From contig WWBZ02000001.1 of NCBI GenBank assembly GCA_011503125.2, positions 2,232,001 to 2,296,000 on the forward strand: a stretch of 64,000 nucleotides of DNA, given 5' to 3'. The position numbers were made by a program, and so were the translations under genes. Every line of letters starts with the position of its first letter. The stretch's first letter is position 1. Positions 46,076 through 58,168 of the stretch are shown piece after piece. This stretch comes from Botryosphaeria dothidea. Taxonomy: Eukaryota > Ascomycota > Dothideomycetes > Botryosphaeriales > Botryosphaeriaceae. The notes under the pieces are model-generated. The model made no database searches and was not told where the DNA came from. It saw only the letters and a list, made by a program, of their open reading frames with translations.

Positions 46076-47590
46076 ATGGCCTCGAATACTGGCGCTCCTG
46101 CAGCGCAGGCCTCTGCATCTTATCAAATGGATTCCCAGGATATTGAGCGCGTGATTACCGCTACGGCTGCGAAGATGAGGATCTAAAGTATGACCTGGAA
46201 ACAGAGAGTGCTCAAGAGGGCATCAAGAAGATCGAGGTTGTGACAAGTCTCTGGTCGAAGAAGATGTGGATCACGTAAGTGATGTAAGTTCGCTCAATCA
46301 AGGTCCTCAGTATAGTCCAAGGGGAAGCCTTCTTTAAGGAATAAGACGAACAGACCGACAGTTATGCTCAAACTATTGACCTCTAATTCACCAAAGCCTC
46401 TGATTATTTTCTTTAACAAGTCTCTTGACGCGATGACGACGGCGCCACTATCTGCCTGCGCCACCTCATCTTTCAAATCACACTTGCTGCTCCCAATCCT
46501 GACCATCATCACGAGCATGGTATCGACTGTCATGACTTACCAGGTTTCCAAGCTCATCGACGCCTTCGGACGCGCCGAGGGCTTTATTTGTGGCCCTCTG
46601 CAGCACTCTCGGTTCGATTCTCTCCGCTGCCTGTTCCGGCATTTACACCTACTTTGGAAAGCGCGCGTGTTCAAGACCATCGGCAACACCAGTTCCGACT
46701 ACGTGGCTACCGTTATCGTCTCGGATATGACGGCACTCGTCAGCCGTGAGTTCTATCATGGGCTGACGGCTTTGCCTTTCCTGGCGACGGGCTTCGCCGG
46801 TCCAGCGATTGCCGATAGGTTGCTGGATGCGTCGAACTGGCGGTGGGGATACGGTGTCTTCTCGATCACAACGCCGCTTGTGTTGTGTTTGTTGCTCTAC
46901 TTTCTGTTCACCAAGCAGAAAGAGGCCGAGAATTTCCAAGTTGCCTCCGAGTCTCCTATTCCGAAAGGCTTGAAGAAGCAGGCGCTGTACTGGTTTCGGG
47001 AATTCGATGGCATGTCGCCTTCTTTCTCCGGCCGAAACGTATCTTTTCCAGCGGCTAATCATCACTGACCTTTCTCTCACCAATCAGTCATCGGGCTCAT
47101 CCTTGTCGCGGCGGGCTTCGCTCTTCTCCTGCTGGCTGTCGCTCTTGCTGAATACAATGGCTCGATATGGCGCTCTGGACACATCATTGCCATGCTGGTC
47201 GTTGATCCGCTGTGTATCTTCGCTTTCCGGTTGTATTAGAATATTGCGGTGGTGCTCGCCTTTAAGGCATTTTTCGTGGACTTGGGCGGTGCCGTCAGAT
47301 CGGCGGTTTCGGGAGTTGTGTGGGCGAACCTGCTGTCGCGGTACCTGGAGGAGAATTTGCCTAACGCAGAAAAAAGCAAGGTGAAGGTCATTTTCGCGAA
47401 CTTGAAGACGGAGTTGAGTTACGAGGTGGGCAGCCCGGAAAGAGATGCAATTGTACGGGCGTATGTGAATTTTCGGAAGGTGCAAATAATTGTGGCCACA
47501 GTGATCGTGGCCGTGTCGACGGTGATCGTGTTTACTTGGCGGGATTTGAGTTTGAAGGACGGGGCGCAAACCAAGGGAAGGGTGCTGTGA
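46076..47590 (+). pseudogene. Siderophore-iron transporter (MFS, Sit1/MirB-like), degraded
   Basis: The start MASNTGAPAAQASASYQ and VVTSLWSKKMWIT are a normal N-terminus, but the frame stops at about 46185 and is scrambled beyond. Recognisable pieces follow in shifting frames: TSMVSTVMTYQVSKLIDAFGRAEGF, IGNTSSDYVATVIVSDMT, REFYHGLTALPFLATGFAG and NWRWGYGVFSITTPLV. They then skip to the C-terminal FVDLGGAVRSAVSGVVWANLL, GSPERDAIVRAY and FTWRDLSL. The part that should hold roughly the last half of the helices is missing near 47230-47260. Intact proteins of this family (about 600 residues) import ferric siderophores. With a deletion and several frame breaks this copy cannot make a full transporter. 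Confidence 0.85.
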
Positions 47591-49193
47591 ATGGGCCGGA
47601 ATTCGAAGATGTGGCGGCTGGGAATCTTGCTGTTGCAGCCGACATCATCGCAGATGACTGTGTGACTACTAGTGCGCAAGATTATTGACTATTATATCGG
47701 ATTCCCTGTAAAAGCCAATTGGGCACAAAAGCTGCGAAATGATTCAGCCGTGCGCATCAGCAGGTGGGCATCATCTACATCGTAGCCCAACCACTATCAC
47801 AAATCGTCGGAGGTCCTCTTAAGCTTTCGGCCAACGCATCTTTTCGGTATGGAAGCTCCTTGGAAACGTTCTGATAAGATTTTGCGGCTTGTCCGGCCTC
47901 ACCAGCCTTCGAGGCAGTGTTTTTCAACGCGGCGATGACGTGCTGCAGCCAACCGAAGCTCTGTGGCACAGCGTTTATGACTCGTACAAAAGTGCACAGA
48001 AGGCGGAAATTTGCTGATCACAGGAATTCAGCCTCAAGGGAGCTGAACAGACGTTCGATCAATTTCTTTTGGAGGGTTGCTCGAGTGGTACAACGGTGAG
48101 AAAAGTGGACAGACAGGATCCGGCGGGATCCGCATAGCGCACAAGCTGGGGACTGACAGTTGTCTAGTCAGGCAGATCTTGGTAGAACGAGGTGCTGGAG
48201 GTGAGGTGTCGGGTGAGAGGGGGCAGCTGGTGGCACGCGTCAGTCGGGCGCGATGATGAGCAGCAGGGCTCTAGCGACGCGGGTGTTCAGATGACGGTGC
48301 GCTGTGTGAGGCAGGCACCGCAGAACAGGGCACCAAATGTGGTTGGCCAGGCACGGGCACTCACGCCACGCTCGGCACGGCGCGAAAGAGCAGGCTGATA
48401 GGCAGAAGAGCATAGTGCACACTGCCGGGGCGCCCGAGGCTGAGGACGGGCCGAGAAATGAGGCGTGGGATGAAGAAAGGGTGACGGATGGGGCGTGGCG
48501 AGTGAATAGAAGACTGCAGAAAGAGCAGCGCGCCGGGGTGCATGCCGCCCAGCCGACTCACAACGGCCTGCGCAGGGGCTGCTGATCATCAGAGGAATGC
48601 GGCTGGGCTGGTTGTGAGTCCGGCGGCCGCACGTCACGGTTGCGCAAGTCTGGAAGGCGCGGCTTCCAAGGTTTTCTGTGGTTGCGGACTCCTGATGGCT
48701 TTAGGCGGCGATGGCGGCGGCGCGTTGGCTGGCGTTTGGCTGGCGTTTGGCGGGCACCGGGCACCCAGACTGCAAGCCGCGTCGCGCCCCCAGGCGGGAG
48801 CTTGGAGCATCCGCCAGCGGCCAGGGTACCTTCCCATCCCTGCACACAGCCCAACAAGCTACCCAGAACCGCAACGCTGCACCAGCCTGCGCTGACCTGA
48901 GGATAACAAGAACCATGGTTAGCCCGCGCTCCGCGCCTGCCAAGTCAATTCCCCAGACCTCAACTTTCCCTCCATAGCCACCCCCATTGTCCTCACTCGA
49001 GCCTTCCCACTGCATACCCTTCAAGCTTCACGCGCAGCAAGCGCTGCTCACCCGACAGCAGAACAACACTCTCACCGCTGGTAAGTTGCCAGTCCTCTAC
49101 GCGCCCAGTTCTCGTGCACGCTCCCCTACTGCTATCGTCTATTCCCATTGCTCCACCGCGTCACGCTATACACCGCACATTTCTTCTATTGCA
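47591..49193. other. Intergenic, 1.6 kb, no gene supported
   Basis: A 64-codon frame on the minus strand (47969-47775) looks protein-like but stands alone. The 48100-48900 part is GC-rich with many accidental frames. Promoter and leader of the next gene occupy the right end. Confidence 0.4.
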
Positions 49194-51460
49194 ATGCCGC
49201 TCCGAAAGCACGATGCAAAGCGCCGCGGCCTCTACCTAAAGCCCGCTGCTTCCGAAGCTGACCTTCGCGGCACCTCCAGGCCTCCTCAAACTATCAAGTA
49301 CCCCGTTTCGTCTTCGAAGAGCACCAGCTCGTTCAGGCTTCATCGTCCCTCTCATTATCTCACTCGTCAGACGTCTGCTCCCGACGAAATGGACCTCTCC
49401 AGGCCCAAGGTTCCCGTCGTTATCATCTTCTCCGTTCCTGGCACTCAACCGCCCGTCTACGTTGCCTCGTCGCTCACAAATCCGGCATGGGAGCCATTGG
49501 AGATGAGTGTGAAAGAAGGACGCACTCCGTCAGGCGATCTCGTCTTCGAGAAAAGCTTTGACGCCGTCGAGTCGGGCGAGTATCAGTACAAGTTCAGACT
49601 TGGTCCTGGTGATTGGTGGGTCTGTGACGAGAACGCGCCAATTGGTAGGTCCTGCTTGGCCCCCTGCAGCGAACATCACTGACCTTATTGGCAATGTAGT
49701 ATCTGATGATGCTGGCAACCGCAACAACCTTCTCATCGTGAAGCCGCTTAAGTCACCGACAGTTGAGAACCATGAAGCATCGTCGATGCATAGCACTTCG
49801 TCTGCCCCTGAAGCGGCCGCCGAGGACCCTCCAATAGCTGAAGCACTCAAGGATGGCGAAGGCAGTAGGTCATCCCATGACGCTGCACCAGAACCCATAC
49901 CCGTTACTGTTTTTGAGAAAGCTACCCATTCCGAGCAACCTTTCTATGATGGAAAGAAGCGTGGCAGTCTTCACGAGGATCCGGGAAAACGTACTGCAGA
50001 CGCAGAACCTGATGCTGAATATGAACCTCCAGTAGCTCTCTCGAACCACGTCAAGTCGGACTCAGAAACTACTAGACCTATTCCTGCGGTCGTACTCGAG
50101 AAGACTGACGATAGGCCTGTGCATGGAGACGACCTGGGGGCTAATTCAAGCCAAGGTCAGAAAGAAGCTCACGAGAAGCGCGCTGCGGATGCAGAGCCGG
50201 ATGAGGTCATCGTTTCTGGCGATGTTCAGGAGCCTGCGGCCCCTGTAGACTTTGCAGCTGCGGAAGACCAATGCCCTCTGCTACCGCATGAGAAATTGGA
50301 CCTTGAACCCGAGTCCGATGAAGCGCCGCTTCTACCTCATGAACGTTCAGCATCGGTCTCCAGCGAGGATGATGACGAAGTCGTTTCATCAGCGGACTTT
50401 GCCCCTGTGGAGTTCGACGGCGATACGCCACTGTTCCGCCACGAATCCATTTCTTTGTCCAGTCCGGACAGTCCGCCAAGAAGTCCCTCGCACCCGCATT
50501 CGAGGTCTCACACTTCTCTCAAGGACATAATGGCCGAAGAGGATCTCAATGATCCTTCGCTCGAGCCCTTCCCCACTCGCCGAGACACGATCATCGAGCA
50601 TATTCAGGGGTTGGCGAATCGTTTGGAGGAGGACAGGTCTGTTCCAGAAGATTCTTCGGTGTCTTCGCCGCACCGGAGCGACTCGCGATCTTCATCGTCA
50701 GACCACCTGCCACCTCCTTCACCGCTTGATTCGATTCAGGAGGATCAAGAGCTCGAAGTAGAGGATACCACGCAGTTACCGCAGTCAACTCCGGCAGAAC
50801 CTACCAGCGAGCAATCCGCCCCGGCCGTTCCAGTTGGAGCTGTTCCCACGTCTCCGTTAACGCCGAAGGATGAGGAACGCGGCTCCACTAGGCTGGATCG
50901 TGCTGATTCTGTTGTCACTGTGACCGCACAAGAACATACAAAGGACGATAAGGGCGCCACGCATGACACGGATGGCTCCAAGGACACTCCGAGATCTTCA
51001 GATTCGGAGGCCTCCGAACAGAAACAGCAACAGCCAACTCATCTGCAACCTTCATCTGCATCCATTACTGACGTTGATCGTCCTGCCACCCCCCGGTCGA
51101 CGAGGATCACACCGGAGAGAAAGCATTCGTCGTTCTTGATCAATTTCTGGAACAGTCTATTCGGAAGCTGGCTTGGACCCGTTGTCCGATGGTTCTCACG
51201 GGTGTGTGGAGGAAAAGGACGTGCTACGTAAGCATTCTGTTCGTCTTACTGGATGGTCGGACGGAAAGGGGTCGTTGGGAGTGATTTCCAATTTGCTCGC
51301 CCGCCACATCTATACCATCCAGTTGCACAGATTGCTGACGTCTGCATGCAGGATCCTTGCTGTCACTATAGGCGTCGTCGTAGCTGCCTATTCCTACCAA
51401 TCCACGCTTCTCGACGCTCGATCCCCTGCGGCGGGCAATGAACAGCTCAGGCGGCCATAA
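49194..51460 (+). CDS. CBM48/AMPK-glycogen-binding-domain protein with C-terminal membrane anchor
   Basis: Three exons (49194-49644, 49700-51227, 51352-51460) give 695 residues in phase. After a basic N-terminus, residues about 67-150 form a CBM48-type beta domain (VVIIFSVPGTQPPVYVASSLTNPAWEPLEM, GEYQYKFRLGPGDWWVCDENAP, then DDAGNRNNLL), like the AMPK beta subunit and yeast Mdg1/Crp1. A ~500-residue acidic Ser/Pro/Glu region follows with repeats of PLLPHE-like units. The last exon adds one hydrophobic helix (TILAVTIGVVVAAYSY) and a short tail, so the protein should be tail-anchored with its sugar-binding domain facing the cytosol. A role at glycogen or in pheromone-type signalling is inference. 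Confidence 0.85.
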
Positions 51461-53999
51461 GCAGGAAGGAAGATCATACATTGTCATTCGTGGCGCCTTT
51501 TCGGAAGCGCATGGTAAAAAGGGTGGACTTGTGGTAAGGGCCGGGATTACTGCATGGCTGTGTTTCGACTTGGTAGACTGTAAGATACACTGTCTGGGAC
51601 TCGGCGACGGGGGTTTGTTCTCTTCGGTGTTGCTTTTCCTAGTATATCCCCTCTTGTCTCGGATGCGCCTGCATCCTGGACGCGATTCACCTATGGAGTA
51701 CAGATGGTATTTGGGCACCAGGCGTTCGCATCAACATACGTACGAGAAAATGATCGACGAATCCTACGAGCCTTCCACTTCACAATTCGAGCAAAAACAT
51801 TGGTGCCAACGTATATTTTGACGAGCATTTCTTTCTTAGCCGTTCAGTAACATTTTCTACCATCCTTGGGAGCATTGACCACGCCCTAGCTAGCGAAAGC
51901 CTGATAGTGGTGATGATGTCAGTCCGACGAAATGCGTGGAAAGGGGCCGTAGCCTTTTGGCAGGATTCGCATCAGATCGGTCCAAAGATCTCGATGGACC
52001 TATATGGCTTGCATTTTTCGCCATGTCGAGTCAAAGGCTTCAGCTTTACGTTTTCGAGCCCCCAGATTCCTGGCCGCGACCGTTGCTTGGCCGCATTGAA
52101 GGTTTGCGGATAATTATGCATCTCGGTATCGCCGGGCAAAATTGTCGCACAATTCCTCGACGCTTGGTGCGCCGGCGTCGCAATGCCGCTCGCGTTCCCC
52201 TACGATAGACTCAAAGAGAAAGACTCAAGAGCAGATGCTGTCTTCTCCTTTTCTCACACTGACACTTATTTGTTGAATGCCAAGTCCCTGAAATCTAACG
52301 TGTCTGTCTCAGCCTCTCTGTTGTCGGGTCCGCGTTTTCCCCAATCTCTCTCTCCCGTCTCACCCCACACGCAACACAAGAAAAAGCAATAGCGTGCGCT
52401 TCGTTGAACCTCTTTTCTTCCATTCGCTGACCGAATCCACACCATTCTCAAACGATTCAGCTACGTGCATCCTCATGCATGTCAACCACCCTTCTTCTCT
52501 TTCTCGCGAGTCAAGAATTGCTGCTGCTACTGCCGCTACCGCTGCGCCGCTGCGCCGCAGCTTTCTCTCCGCATCCGGAACCTTGGGGGGGAGTGTTTTC
52601 TTGCTGGTGGGCAGCCAACTTTCTCTTCTTGCCCGTGTCTCATTCCATGCCACTTTCCCCCTCCCTCCCTCGCACCCCGTATATGCATATGCATACGCGG
52701 CTATGCCGGCAAGCAAGAAACTCAAGCGAGAGAGATGATGATGATGGGAGCCTGGAGCCGAAGCGGGACATGCATGCCAGAAATGACGCGACGTGCGACA
52801 CACGCAAAGAAGTGACAAGGGGGGCTCGCGCCGCGCGTGTGTGGCGCGTTCGACGGGCGAAGGCTAATGGGCCCACGCGCACGCTGGTGCCAGTAGTAGC
52901 AGAGTTTCTGAATCGACTGGTAAAGCCATCTACATAGAGTACCGTTGAATAGATAGATGTGGCTGTGACCTTGCGCCATAGCTGAAAGATCAGCCACACG
53001 GCTGACGAGAGGTCTGGACTCAAGCCTTGCGGGGCAAAAAAAAGCAGGAATGTTGGTCTTTTTGGATTCTTGGTGTGTGGATTGGGTGGTGTTGGGGGGC
53101 GCGGTTTTGACTATTGTGGCGCTCAACCGATGCTCATGCAGAACGAAGACAGGCCATCACCGCGCTTTCGACGAGTCGTTACAGTTTGGCTTGGGGAACC
53201 GAGAGGAAGCAACTTCGGTGCCCGTCTTCGCTAGACCTGCGCCGCGCCCGGGCCGGCCGTTTCGTGGTGGGGAAAGCGGCGGAAAAGGGAAGCTAAACCC
53301 CGGTGGAGATGGTGGCCTTTGGTGGCCTCTTTTTTTGGTAGACGGGCAGCGAACGTACAGAACGAAGCGAGCGGGGAAAAGTGGTAGGGATGGAGGAGGG
53401 GATTGGAGAGGGAATTATCACACCACGTCTCGACGGGCGTGAGACGGGTTCGATGCCTCCTGTTCGGAGACAGCTAGATGGGTCTCGGCTCACCCCGTTC
53501 CCCGCAGCAGTTGGCAACGGAGAGTTGGCAGTTGCTCCACTGCCCCTCAATATTTTTTTGTGGCCGAGCTCTGGGGTGTCAATGACTAGCTAGCTAAATA
53601 CGCCGCTCTTCATGGCACAAATCTACGCAGAAGACAGGAGTCACGAAAAAGTACAACTCTGTTGTTCTACATGAAGAAAGGCTTAGCTCAAACATCTCTC
53701 CAGCACTTTCCCTCTTCATATTCACTCTCCTCAATCCAACCCAGCGCCAAAGGGGAAAATTAACTCGAACGCATTGCATTCTCCGGTTCTCCACAGTCCG
53801 TATAGCCACGTCTCCAAGGTCCATCCACCGCCCGCGCTAAACTACATGTTAAACGAAGAACCCCCGTTCACAATGCCCAAAAGACTCCACCCGCCAACAC
53901 ATTGTCCCCAGATTAAAAATATTTTACTCCCCATATCTCCGCTGCGCAAGTAATGACAGCGTCTCCTTGACTGCCCTTCTCTCAATTGCCCTTCCACCG
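51461..53999. other. Long convergent intergenic region, 2.5 kb
   Basis: Lies between the 3' ends of the CBM48 gene and the BAR-SH3 gene. It is rich in pyrimidine tracts (for example 52330-52360 and 52495-52560). Many short frames exist on both strands, none with a domain, conserved motif or plausible splice partner. A non-coding transcript cannot be excluded. Confidence 0.4.
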
Positions 54000-55681
54000 C
54001 TATTGGCAATAATTTGCCGGGAAGCTGCCCTTCACCCCTCTCAACTCACCTTCCCACCAGCTATTCGCGCCTCCTTCCTTCTTCAACACCTTAATTCTGT
54101 CGCCCTCCCTAAATGAAAGATCGCCCGGCCCCTGCCCGGCAAAGTCGTACAACGCCGTAACGAACTCCTCTCTTTGGAAAGACTCTAAGCGCTTCTTTGG
54201 CGGCGGGGGCGGAGGCTTCTTCTTGGCACCGATACCCGCGGCGATGCCCTGTAGAGGCGTCGCGACGCCACCGATGGCGCTGCCGCTGCCGTTCGAATGG
54301 AGTGAGATGGCACTGGGTTTGCGGCCGGGGGCGGGGGCGTCGGAGCCGAAGTAGTCGCTTTGTTGCGATTGGTTGCTGGGTGAGTAGGCGACGGCGAACG
54401 AGGAGGACGGGCGGCGGGCCGCGCCGTCGTAGGGCGACAGGGTGCTGGAGGTCGTGCCGCCGATGCGGGGCTTGCTGGCCGTGGGGATCTTTGGCCGGGA
54501 TGCGAGGTTGACCGGGGGAGGAGCGGAATGGTCAGGAGATGGCGGAGCGTTGGAGAAGCTGTTGCGCGGCCGCGGAGGCTTGGGCGGAGGCTTCTCTTCG
54601 CTGGGCGACCCGCCGCCAGAGTTGTGCGAGCCGAACGAAGGACGACCGCCGATGCGCGGGCGGTTTGCGAATTTGTCACTGGCCGTGTTCCGGAGGTTGA
54701 GGCCTGTTACGGTGCTGTGCTTGGCGTCGGGCAGCTCCATAGGTTGGCGGACAACCCGGGAGTGAGCGAGAAGTTGGTAGCCTGACTCGATTTCTTTGCG
54801 CAGAGGGGTGAAGGTAGCATCCCAATCCGCCTTGATGTCTTCCATGTCTGGTGGTGGTGACGGGAAACCATACTCTTGGCAGTATTCGTGTTGCATGGTA
54901 TACAAGTTGCCCAGGATGGTGTTCTGAATCTCGATTTGAGAGGCTAGAAGGTATGGCAGAAGGGACAGGACAGCGGCTGTAATGTGGGGAAGGCTTGATT
55001 TCAAGCTTTGGTCTGCTGAATCATATTCCGCCTCGCAACGCTCCATGTCTATGCGATGCTTGGCTAGAGCAGATTCGTCGCGGGCTGAGCGATTCGCCTG
55101 ATTCTCCAGCTTCTCGACCCGGCTCTTATACCGCTCGTAGTCCAGCTGACCATTCTGTCAGCGGGTATGGACATATGAGATGTGGTCAACATACCTTTTT
55201 ATCCTCCCGCTTTTGTATGACCTTGTGCATTGGCTTGATATTCTGCTTCGCTTCCTGGGCGGGCCTGATCAACCTCTGGTCAATCATGTTGACTTCCTCC
55301 ATCATTTCAGTCTTCAGATCATTATATAGCTCCTTGGCACGACGGGTGCGCTCGAGGGTCTCGCGCGGGGTCTCGGCGGGGATATGGCCCTGGGGCGATG
55401 GCTCGCCAACGCCGGCAATTGGCTTGTAAAGGGCCTCGAATTCGGTGACAATGAACAGCTCATGGCTCAGAATATGGGCCCATGCTTCTCTCCAGTGGCT
55501 TGTGGCGTCAACAAGCTGCGCGACAGTTAGTTCTAGCTAGTGGTGGTTGGGAGGGCGAGAGCAGGCTTGCCTTTCCGAGCATCTGATCAACCTCCTTGAA
55601 CTCAGCCAGCATGGCGGCGACCTGCGCGTCATCTTCGCCGCGGGGCAGGAACGCGCCGACCTTGCGATGGATTCGCTGCAT
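54000..55681 (-). CDS. rvs167: BAR-SH3 adaptor (Rvs167/Hob1 type, amphiphysin family)
   Basis: Three exons (complement): 55681-55571, 55515-55195, 55154-54000, giving 528 residues. The N-terminal BAR domain starts MQRIHRKVGAFLPRGEDDAQ and runs through HWREAWAHIL, KPMHKVIQKREDK, LDYERYKSRVEKLE and HEYCQEYGFP. A Pro/Ser-rich linker (about 290-460, with KPPPKPPRPR) leads to the C-terminal SH3 domain (ALYDFAGQGPGDLSFREGDRIKVL...WWEGELRGVKGSFPANYC). It senses or bends membrane at endocytic sites and binds actin regulators through SH3. The first intron has a GC donor (AAG|GCAAGC) rather than GT; no GT alternative exists there, and the joined MLGK-LVDA reading is what the family requires. Confidence 0.94.
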
Positions 55682-56060
55682 TTCTGCGACGGTGGGCCAA
55701 TTGCGGGGGCAGAGCAGCTCTGGGGAGCTGCAGAAGGGTCGCGAGCGACTGGTGAGGGGACAAAGTTGGAGGGAAGCAGAGTGCGGCGTACGTGGAGGCT
55801 GTGGAGCAGCAACTGCAGCCCAGCTCTCGCGGGGCCAACCAGGGTCCCCTGCCGTGGCTTTCTGGAAATTCGGCACCTTAGCGTCGCCGCGTAGTTCCCG
55901 CCTTGGCTGCCGCCCATCCTGCGTCACATGCCGGCGCGCTGCCTAACACCTTCGCCGCGTCGCGTCCGCCCAACTCCGTCTCTCCATCGACGCGTCACAC
56001 GCGTCCACTTCTCCCACATCAATGCGCCTTCAACATGCTCGGTCCGAGCCACGCTCCATC
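55682..56060. other. Divergent promoter (BAR-SH3 / Mte1-like)
   Basis: About 380 bp between two oppositely read start codons; no other feature. Confidence 0.4.
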
Positions 56061-57926
56061 ATGACCTCCACCGCTCTCAGTGCTCTCCGAGGCACTGCTC
56101 AGTCCTCCGCCGCTGCCAATACCGCCCCTGTCCACGAGTATCGCTGCCTATACACCCACGACCTCCGCCGCAAGCAGAAACGATGGCAAGATGGCTTTCT
56201 CAAATTCCACACCTTCAACAAGCGTGTAATGGTCTACGACCAACCACGTAACTACATTGGAGACACCCACTGGAAGGGTACTGGAGAGACTCTCGATGAC
56301 GGCGATGAGCTGACCCTCGAGAACGGCGTCATTGTTCAGGTTGCTGAGCCGGTTTCTACCACGCAGACGGACTTGACGCCTCTGTTCGAGAAACGACCAA
56401 AAGATGCACCTGAACGCCCAGGTCATGGTAACCTGCGGCTGCCTCAAGGCAGGCTACCAACACCCGGTGTGCGCACTACCGGTCTAACGGCTAACGTTGC
56501 CCCACGACATAAGCCGCTGAGCCAACTTCTGGGCACTCCGAAAGGACCACATGGGCGGGCTGTGCTGCCTACGCGCTCGTCTTTTGAGGAAAGACAGGCT
56601 AACTTGCAGAAGGAGGATGACTGGGCGGCGAGCGAACGAGCGACGAAGAGACGAAGGGTAGCGGAAGCGGAGCAGACATGGAATTCTGCGAGAGAAACAA
56701 GAACCCCAGTTCCAAAGTCACGGGAGACTCCTGTGTTCAGGAGAGGACGCGTTGCTCATACGACACCGCTTGCACGAAAGGGACCTCTGAGCGTCGCTGG
56801 AGATCTGATTGATTTGGTTTCTGATGCCGAAGACGCCGAACCTCAATCAGACGTCACAGTGCCTAACACGCCGCCAGGCTTCACCAAGCCTCTAGTTCGC
56901 TCAAGAAAGAAGCGAATAGCTGCGTCACCGCAGGTTCCCGAGCTAGCACAGCCCTTTTCCTCTCCACCGGTCAGTAACACAAACATAATGGTCCGTGTAC
57001 AGGAGGAAACAGAATTGCTGGAGAAGGCTTTGGATGATATGGATGGATTGGATGCAGAAGATGAGGGCCCCCCTAAGCAGTCCAAGAAACTTCGGCTAGC
57101 CACCGGTTCTCGACCAAAAATGCTGCTCTGCCAGGACGCCGCACCTGGGAAGAGGATAGAGAAAAATACTCAAATTGCACGTCCAGAGAGAAGATTTGGA
57201 GAGATTACCGGCCATGAGCCTCGGAAAGGTCGGTTTGTACGGGAGCCTGACCAGTATGATGCCAGGAGGACCAAACGCCCTTCGGAAATACGTAAAGTGC
57301 AGAACGGTCTTACTCAGTCGTCACCGCCAGATCATTCAGAGCTGTCAGACGGCCCCCTTGCACTGCCTGACAGTAATTACGCAAAACATCAGCATCGGCA
57401 AACCGCGCTTGCACCAAAGGCAGATACAAACACAGCGCCATTTCGGAAGTCTTTGGCTAAGGACAACCGACAGGACCTCGCAGATAAGGTACTGGCCCCG
57501 AAGCCGACGTCGAAAGCAAACAGACCGAATCTCCAGATCCGACCGACTGCACCCCAGGATGAGCAAATATCGCCGCGGCATTTCCGGCGAATACGTTCAG
57601 AGAATGACAAACCACTAGGCCAACAATCTGCGATATACAAATCATTTGATGGACTTCCAGCCGAAAATGAGCCAAAGAACATGGCCAGAGGCAAGACTAC
57701 CGAAAGACCTCTCCAACGCTCGACAAGCCTCAATGTTTCAGCACTTCGCCGGCCAGAAAGAGAGGACACACCGCCTTCGCCGATTGTGGACACAGATGTT
57801 GGTCCTTGGAGCACAGAGGCTATGGACTTGTTTGATTGGAGACCACCAGGTTATGTTTATCATGGACAAGGGAAGGGCTTTGGGCCTGCGGAAGCCGGTG
57901 CTGCTGGAGAAGTTGCCTCTTCATGA
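56061..57926 (+). CDS. mte1: DUF2439 protein of the Mte1/Dbl2/ZGRF1 type
   Basis: Single exon of 621 codons from the second in-frame ATG (MTSTALSAL); the first ATG, 39 bp earlier, would add 13 residues. The N-terminal DUF2439 domain spans about residues 20-115 (HEYRCLYTHDLRRKQKRWQDG, FHTFNKRVMVYD, IGDTHWKGTGETLDDGDELTLENGVIVQV). The rest is basic and disordered, with many Ser/Thr-Pro and RRRV-type nuclear signals, and ends with a conserved GPWSTEAMDLFDWRPPGY motif. Yeast Mte1 and fission-yeast Dbl2 bind the FANCM-like helicase and D-loops at DNA breaks and steer repair away from crossovers. A similar nuclear role is inferred from domain order. Confidence 0.85.
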   Translation: MTSTALSALRGTAQSSAAANTAPVHEYRCLYTHDLRRKQKRWQDGFLKFHTFNKRVMVYDQPRNYIGDTHWKGTGETLDDGDELTLENGVIVQVAEPVSTTQTDLTPLFEKRPKDAPERPGHGNLRLPQGRLPTPGVRTTGLTANVAPRHKPLSQLLGTPKGPHGRAVLPTRSSFEERQANLQKEDDWAASERATKRRRVAEAEQTWNSARETRTPVPKSRETPVFRRGRVAHTTPLARKGPLSVAGDLIDLVSDAEDAEPQSDVTVPNTPPGFTKPLVRSRKKRIAASPQVPELAQPFSSPPVSNTNIMVRVQEETELLEKALDDMDGLDAEDEGPPKQSKKLRLATGSRPKMLLCQDAAPGKRIEKNTQIARPERRFGEITGHEPRKGRFVREPDQYDARRTKRPSEIRKVQNGLTQSSPPDHSELSDGPLALPDSNYAKHQHRQTALAPKADTNTAPFRKSLAKDNRQDLADKVLAPKPTSKANRPNLQIRPTAPQDEQISPRHFRRIRSENDKPLGQQSAIYKSFDGLPAENEPKNMARGKTTERPLQRSTSLNVSALRRPEREDTPPSPIVDTDVGPWSTEAMDLFDWRPPGYVYHGQGKGFGPAEAGAAGEVASS

Positions 57927-58168
57927 TTCTTGAGATTTGGATGTAACAGAATGACGAGGCAAGTGGACATGGGAGTGTTGATCAGCATGTCTTAGCCAAT
58001 GTCTGACCCCCGCGCTTTTCTCAAGAGGGTAAAACATTAGTGCAGTGCTATTGTACGACAACGATGTGTCTCAGATACGCTGACAATCTTGACATCCCGC
58101 ATACTTTCTCCGTCTTATTCAATACATGAACCAGCCTCCACGAAGTCTCCAGCACATCATGACCGAAG

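Noticed and set aside
46610..46630. GGTTCGATTC, tRNA B-box-like
   Set aside because: No A-box or cloverleaf fits around it, and it lies inside the transporter relic.
47775..47969. 64-codon minus-strand frame with protein-like sequence
   Set aside because: Isolated, no recognised domain, no neighbouring exon found.
52360..53550. Several 85-150 codon frames between the CBM48 and BAR-SH3 genes
   Set aside because: They overlap one another on both strands in pyrimidine-rich DNA and show no domain or splice structure.
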